DNA of 36,885 nt. Origin: Candidatus Portnoybacteria bacterium RBG_13_40_8 (GTDB lineage: Bacteria; Patescibacteriota; Minisyncoccia; RBG-13-40-8-A). Location: the NCBI GenBank assembly GCA_001819435.1, contig MHMT01000019.1, positions 1 through 36,885 of the forward strand, given 5' to 3'. Positions 33,722-36,885 of the stretch are shown piece by piece; the first letter of the stretch is position 1, and every line of letters starts with the position of its first letter. The position numbers were made by a program, and so were the translations under genes. A model generated the notes under the pieces. That model worked only from the letters and a program-made list of their open reading frames with translations, was not told the origin of the DNA and did no database searches.

Positions 33722-33726
33722 ATATT

Positions 33727-35406
33727 GTGGAAATAACAAATCAAAAAATTAAATATTTCCTTTATGCCAGAAAGTCATCAGAGAGCGAAGACCGACAAAT
33801 CCAATCTATTGATGACCAAGTTGACAGGCTGAAAAAATTAGCCGCAGATTTGAATTTGAGCATTAAAAAAATTTATACTGAAGCAAAATCGGCAAAAAAA
33901 CCAAATAATCGTTCCATCTTTGACGAGATGATACAGCAGATTGAAAGCGGCGAAGCCGATGGCATTTTATGCTGGCACTTAAACAGATTAACACGCAATC
34001 CAATTGATAGTGGTAAATTGGGTTGGCTCTTGCAACAAGGAATAATCAAATCCATTCAAACCATAGAACGACAATATCTACCCGATGATAATGTGTTGTT
34101 ATTTAGCGTTGAGACTGGTCAAGCCAATCAGTATATTCTTGATTTGAGTCGTGATACTAAACGAGGGCTTCTCAAAAAACTAAACGCTGGTTGGCAAAAT
34201 GGCATAGCAAGGTTGGGTTATATCAATGACAAAGAAAATAAAATTATCATCAAAGACCCAGAGCGGTTCAATCTTGTTAGAAAGATGTGGGATTTAATGC
34301 TTACGGGAAATTACACTCCGCCAAAGATTTTAGACATTGCCAACAGAGAGTGGGGCTTCAAGACAAGAAAATTCAAGAGAATGGGCGGCAACCCATTATC
34401 AAGAAGCGGCATTTATAATATTTTTACAAGTTTGTTTTATGCGGGGGTTATTGAAAGTAAGGGAGTTCAATATGATGGCAAGCACGAAAGGATGATTACA
34501 CTTGAAGAATATGACCGAGTGCAAATGCTTCTTGGCAGAAAAGGAAAGCCAAGGCCCAAAAGTAGAATTTTTGCTTTTACAGGCTTAATGAGATGCGGGG
34601 AGTGCGGATGCCTAATAACTGCCGAGGCCAAGAATCAAATCATTTGTTCTGAATGTAAGCTGAAGTTTTCTTATGAAAATAAAACAAAGTGTCCAAAATG
34701 CGGGACATTGATTGAAAAAATGAAAAACCCCACTATTCTGAATTATATATACTATCACTGCACCAAAAAAAGAAACAAAAATTGCACTCAGGGCGGGGTT
34801 GAAGTAAAAGAATTAGAAAAACAAATTGATGAGTATTTAGCAAGCATTCAAATCAACCAAAAGTATTTAGATTGGGCCATAAATCATTTACGAAGAACCC
34901 ACAAATTAGAGGTCGTGACAAGGGATGAAATTATAAAATCGCAGCAAGGGACTTATAACGATATGGTTAATAAATTAGATAAACTCTTGGAATTAAGATT
35001 AAAAGAAGAAATAACAGAAGAAGAATTCAAAGAAAAGAAAACGTCGCTCATTAAAGAAAAAGAACGAATTCAGGAACTATTAAAAGATTCTGACCACAGA
35101 CAGAATCAATGGCTTGAACTATCCGAAAAGACGTTTAATTTCGCCCGCTACGCACGTTTCTGGTTCGCTGAGGGCGACTTACAACGCAAAAGGGATATAT
35201 TATCCACATTGGGTCAGAACCTAATTTTAGATGGCAAAAAACTACGAATTCAACTTCAAGAGCCATTTTCTATTATTCAGAAAGGATTGCAACCAGTTTT
35301 GCAAAAACAAGAAAGGTTAGAACCCGCAAAAGATGCGAAAAATGGCTTCAAAAATGAAAAATCCACCCAAAATTTGGATGGATTTCACGCCTTGCTCCGC
35401 AGGTAG
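33727..35406 (+). CDS. Large serine recombinase (site-specific integrase)
   Basis: A 559-residue serine recombinase that inserts or excises the element. The resolvase domain opens with YARKSSESEDRQ (nucleophile S17) and contains CWHLNRLTRNPID (82-94). The recombinase domain is about 155-280. The zinc ribbon is unusual: between the outer CGEC (C290, C293) and C345/C353 there is an inserted second four-cysteine ribbon (C307, C310, C322, C325). A coiled coil lies at about 410-455. The start is GTG 33727, directly after the pseudoknot. The last ~15 codons are the terminator and 3' end of the opposing tRNA-Asn gene, and the stop TAG lies within the tRNA. Confidence 0.93.
   Translation: MEITNQKIKYFLYARKSSESEDRQIQSIDDQVDRLKKLAADLNLSIKKIYTEAKSAKKPNNRSIFDEMIQQIESGEADGILCWHLNRLTRNPIDSGKLGWLLQQGIIKSIQTIERQYLPDDNVLLFSVETGQANQYILDLSRDTKRGLLKKLNAGWQNGIARLGYINDKENKIIIKDPERFNLVRKMWDLMLTGNYTPPKILDIANREWGFKTRKFKRMGGNPLSRSGIYNIFTSLFYAGVIESKGVQYDGKHERMITLEEYDRVQMLLGRKGKPRPKSRIFAFTGLMRCGECGCLITAEAKNQIICSECKLKFSYENKTKCPKCGTLIEKMKNPTILNYIYYHCTKKRNKNCTQGGVEVKELEKQIDEYLASIQINQKYLDWAINHLRRTHKLEVVTRDEIIKSQQGTYNDMVNKLDKLLELRLKEEITEEEFKEKKTSLIKEKERIQELLKDSDHRQNQWLELSEKTFNFARYARFWFAEGDLQRKRDILSTLGQNLILDGKKLRIQLQEPFSIIQKGLQPVLQKQERLEPAKDAKNGFKNEKSTQNLDGFHALLRR
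35356..35383 (-). terminator. Terminator of the tRNA-Asn gene, inside the recombinase 3' end
   Basis: On the minus strand ATCCATCC pairs with GGGTGGAT (one G/U), followed by TTTTCATTTTT. It is also coding sequence for the recombinase on the plus strand. Confidence 0.75.
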
Positions 35407-35432
35407 GACTCGAACCTACAACCAACGCCTTA

Positions 35433-35959
35433 CACAAAATCCCAGAATTACTCCTAGGGGTGGACTATATCTTTGCCCTGTTCCGAATGGAATTTAGGCA
35501 TCCCGGTATCTAGTCTCTACGGTGCCTCCGATAATTATCGGAGTTCCCACGGTATTGCCCCACAGTTGCGGGGTTTCACCGTTATCCCAGGATTCTTCAC
35601 TCCTAAATTTCTTTAGAAGGCTGCGTAATGCCGGCCTCAATTTCTCTATGGCAATTGGCGCAAACTAATATACATTTATCTAATTCTTTCTTCGTTCTTT
35701 CCCAAGAACGAGTATATCCTTTGTCGCCAATACCAAAATCTTTTTTGCCATTAATATGATGAAGGTCTAATGCGCCAGGACATTTATTGTATCCACAAAT
35801 TTGGCACTTTCCACCTTTATATTCAATGGCCATCAATTTAATCTTCCGCCGTCTTTTAGCAACGGCTTTGATTAAATATTCTCTGCGGTCGGCATATTTT
35901 CTTTTTTCCTTCATCAATTTAATTATAACTTTTTAGATGAAGAAAATAAATGTTCTCTC
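35433..35959 (-). other. Group I intron in tRNA-Asn
   Basis: A 527-nt intron on the minus strand. Exon 1 ends in U and the intron ends in G, as group I rules require. The conserved core is clear: AGAGACTAGATAC (R, complement of about 35506-35517) and AAGATATAGTCC (S, complement of 35462-35473), whose GACTA/TAGTC form P7, the guanosine site. ATAACGGTGAAA and GGGCAATACCGTGG give P4, CCCCGC..GTGGGG gives P5, and CTCCGATAATTATCGGAG extends P6. A candidate guide CGCAG (complement of 35621-35625) pairs with exon CUGU|G as P1 with a U-G pair. That would place the HNH gene in the P1 loop. Confidence 0.9.
35603..35917 (-). CDS. HNH homing endonuclease in the tRNA-Asn intron
   Basis: A 104-residue HNH nuclease. 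CQICGYNKCPGALDLHHINGKKDFGIGDKG carries the first zinc pair and the catalytic HH, and CILVCANCHREIEAGI carries the second zinc pair and terminal His. A basic N terminus (KRRRKIKL) probably contacts DNA. It would cut intron-less tRNA-Asn alleles and drive homing. The start is TTG 35917 followed at once by an ATG; no ribosome site is visible. The 3' end of the gene overlaps the candidate P1 guide, so coding and RNA function may share bases. Confidence 0.9.
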   Translation of the reverse strand: MMKEKRKYADRREYLIKAVAKRRRKIKLMAIEYKGGKCQICGYNKCPGALDLHHINGKKDFGIGDKGYTRSWERTKKELDKCILVCANCHREIEAGITQPSKEI

Positions 35960-36065
35960 ACAGGGCGCTGCTCTACCATTGAGCTACTGCGGAATAATTT
36001 AAAGTATATCTTAAAATTTTAAAAAAATCAAGTAAATCTTCCCATCGTGCAAGATAGCTTAATTT

Positions 36066-36170
36066 TAAAAAAGCCCGAGATTTTTCTTGTCTGCCTTGGG
36101 CATGGTCTCGGGTTTTTGTTTTCTTTTATAAAGCTATTGACCCTTCACCTTTATCTGTGATGGGACTGTC
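36066..36170 (-). ncRNA. Possible small RNA or orphan terminator upstream of tRNA-Asn
   Basis: On the minus strand TATAAT (complement of 36175-36180) is followed about 60 nt later by the hairpin CCCGAGA/TCTCGGG, with an inner GCC/GGC stem, and six T (36066-36112). There is no reading frame. The -35 is poor. It may be a short RNA, or only the end of a transcript from outside. The other bases between 36000 and 36330 hold no gene. Confidence 0.35.
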
Positions 36171-36239
36171 GAATATTATATTCTGTGTTTGGGCACAATA
36201 ATAAAAAAGCCAGAATTTTTACGGAAAAAGGTGTAAGGG

Positions 36240-36275
36240 TTGACAAGAGATTATTATGAATATATACTCATAATA
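36240..36275 (+). promoter_or_regulatory. Promoter with overlapping palindrome before the DUF5320 gene
   Basis: TTGACA (36240-36245), 17-bp spacer, TATACT (36263-36268). An inverted repeat TATTATGA (36252-36259) / TCATAATA (36268-36275) brackets the -10 box and looks like an operator. The DUF134 helix-turn-helix protein encoded just downstream is an obvious candidate to bind it. Confidence 0.65.
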
Positions 36276-36333
36276 GGGTATTGAATCACAAAATATAAAG
36301 GTCGTTAAATAATTATTAAGGTAAAACAAATAT

Positions 36334-36561
36334 ATGCCAAGATTAGATGGAACTGGCCCTATGGGTTATGGCGCTGGAACTGGCAGGGGCTTCGGTCCTT
36401 GTTGTTCGGGATTAGGACGAGGATTAGGCAGAGGATATGGTTTTAGACGCACATGGACAAAGCAGGACGAAAAAACCGCTTTAGAGGAAGAAGTAAAGAT
36501 ATTAAAAGAAGAACTGAAAGTAACCGAAGAAGGATTAAGATCTCTAAAGGGCCAGAAATAA
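36334..36561 (+). CDS. DUF5320 family protein
   Basis: A 75-residue protein. The Gly-rich N terminus PRLDGTGPMGYGAGTGRGFGPCCSG is the DUF5320 signature. The second half (residues about 44-72) is a short coiled coil, EDEKTALEEEVKILKEEL type. Such genes commonly sit beside DUF134 and NifB/NifX-like (dinitrogenase iron-molybdenum cofactor) genes; a DUF134 gene follows here. Function unknown; metal or cluster handling has been suggested by context only. Confidence 0.85.
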   Translation: MPRLDGTGPMGYGAGTGRGFGPCCSGLGRGLGRGYGFRRTWTKQDEKTALEEEVKILKEELKVTEEGLRSLKGQK

Positions 36562-36565
36562 GAGA

Positions 36566-36588
36566 AGCCCCGACGTAATGTCGGGGCT
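36566..36588. terminator. Hairpin between the DUF5320 and DUF134 genes
   Basis: AGCCCCGAC/GTCGGGGCT, a perfect 9-bp stem with a 5-nt loop, almost the same stem as the lemA terminator. The following CTCTCCCC is not a good T run, so termination may be partial. Confidence 0.55.
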
Positions 36589-36624
36589 CTCCCCATAATT
36601 TTATAATATGTTAGAATAGAACAT

Positions 36625-36885
36625 ATGACAAGACCACGACTTTGCAGAAGAATTGGGTTTAATCCGAAAGTAAGTTATTATAAGCCGCAGGGTGTTCCGA
36701 TGCGGTTTTTGGAGGTGGTAGAATTAACCAGAGAAGAAGCGGAAGCTTTAAGGTTGAAAAATATCAAAGATTTAGACCAGATTGATGCGGCTAAAAAAAT
36801 GAATACTTCGCAAAGCACGTTTCAGAGAATTTTATCTTCGGCTTACAAGAAAATTAGTAAAGCGATAATAGGGGGCAAGGCAATA
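36625..36885 (+). CDS. DUF134 helix-turn-helix protein (truncated by window end)
   Basis: The first 87 residues of a DUF134 protein: TRPRLCRRIGFNPKVSYYKPQGVP, then LTREEAEALRLKNIKDLDQIDAAKKMNTSQSTFQRIL, a sigma-region-4-like helix-turn-helix that binds DNA. The reading frame is open to the last base, so the C terminus is missing from the window. A TATAAT at about 36603 may be its own promoter. Pairing with DUF5320 is typical. Confidence 0.88.
   Translation, partial: MTRPRLCRRIGFNPKVSYYKPQGVPMRFLEVVELTREEAEALRLKNIKDLDQIDAAKKMNTSQSTFQRILSSAYKKISKAIIGGKAI

Larger units (their letters stand above)
35395..35993 (-). tRNA. tRNA-Asn (GUU), split in the anticodon by a group I intron
   Basis: Exon 1 (35960-35993) gives acceptor TCCGCAG, D arm GCTC-AATGGTA-GAGC, and the 5' anticodon half GCGCC-CTGT. 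Exon 2 (35395-35432) gives TAA-GGCGT, variable loop, T arm GTAGG-TTCGAGT-CCTAC and acceptor CTGCGGA with discriminator G. Joined, the anticodon loop is CTGTTAA, the standard tRNA-Asn loop, with the intron between U35 and U36. Acceptor and discriminator fit bacterial tRNA-Asn. CCA is not encoded. Ordinary tRNA scans could miss it. A typical bacterial genome has few tRNA-Asn genes, so splicing is likely essential. Confidence 0.9.

Noticed and set aside
35395-35993. tRNA-His reading (GTG) of the split tRNA anticodon
   Set aside because: Reading CTGTG straight into the intron gives GTG, but the acceptor TCCGCAG and discriminator G are wrong for tRNA-His. Placing the boundary after U35 gives the standard tRNA-Asn loop and the U/G ends required for a group I intron.

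Overview
The window looks like a piece of a Candidate Phyla Radiation (Patescibacteria, probably Parcubacteria-like) chromosome. The evidence is AT-rich DNA, small core proteins, a standalone MetRS-type tRNA-binding domain, a cupin-type glucose-6-phosphate isomerase, a membrane-anchored family 5 solute-binding protein next to secG, and a LemA/HtpX pair. TGA is used as a normal stop (for example dnaG and the cytochrome b5 gene), so this is not one of the UGA-recoding CPR lineages. The exact lineage is inferred and was not tested.

Layout. 0-5.7 kb is a core block read on the minus strand: trpS, tRNA-binding protein, two predicted small RNAs, tRNA-Leu(CAG), cupin PGI, solute-binding protein, secG and a small membrane protein, with several palindromic repeats between them. 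5.8-12.1 kb is a plus-strand core block: nucleotidyltransferase-like protein, groES-groEL, lemA, htpX, tRNA-Ser(GGA), a membrane cytochrome b5-like protein and a YhhQ/VUT-type transporter. 12.2-15.2 kb holds four accessory genes that, unlike most core genes, carry strong AGGAGG-type ribosome binding sites; three have their own promoters. 15.3-19.7 kb is dnaG-rpoD-tgt. 19.8-23.9 kb is a TrmB-like regulator divergent from two radical SAM/SPASM genes and a thymidylate-kinase-like gene, then a DUF3307 membrane protein. 24.1-27.2 kb has three single minus-strand genes (radical SAM with an unusual CX6CX2C motif, a Cys-His-Asp transglutaminase-like protein, DUF2703), each followed by a related intergenic module. 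27.2-31.0 kb is a restriction-modification island: C5 methyltransferase, restriction endonuclease, Vsr and an AlbA_2 ATPase-like protein. 31.1-35.4 kb looks like a mobile element: winged-helix protein, small element proteins, SpoVG-like protein, a conserved RNA-like pseudoknot and a large serine recombinase.

The recombinase runs into a tRNA-Asn(GUU) gene that is split inside its anticodon by a 527-nt group I intron encoding an HNH endonuclease. A DUF5320/DUF134 pair closes the window.

The most interesting items are: (1) the tRNA-Asn group I intron with HNH gene, overlapping a recombinase gene; (2) a three-stem pseudoknot with perfect arms of 10, 9 and 9 bp directly before the recombinase start; (3) the TrmB/two radical SAM/TMK-like locus with a perfect divergent operator; (4) two tandem predicted small RNAs with CU-rich segments, one containing the anti-Shine-Dalgarno octamer; (5) a family of palindromic elements, many beginning ACCC and ending GGGT, that fill intergenic gaps, one supplying a promoter; and (6) cassette-like 52-bp repeats after stop codons. 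All assignments are from reading the sequence; no database search or folding was run.
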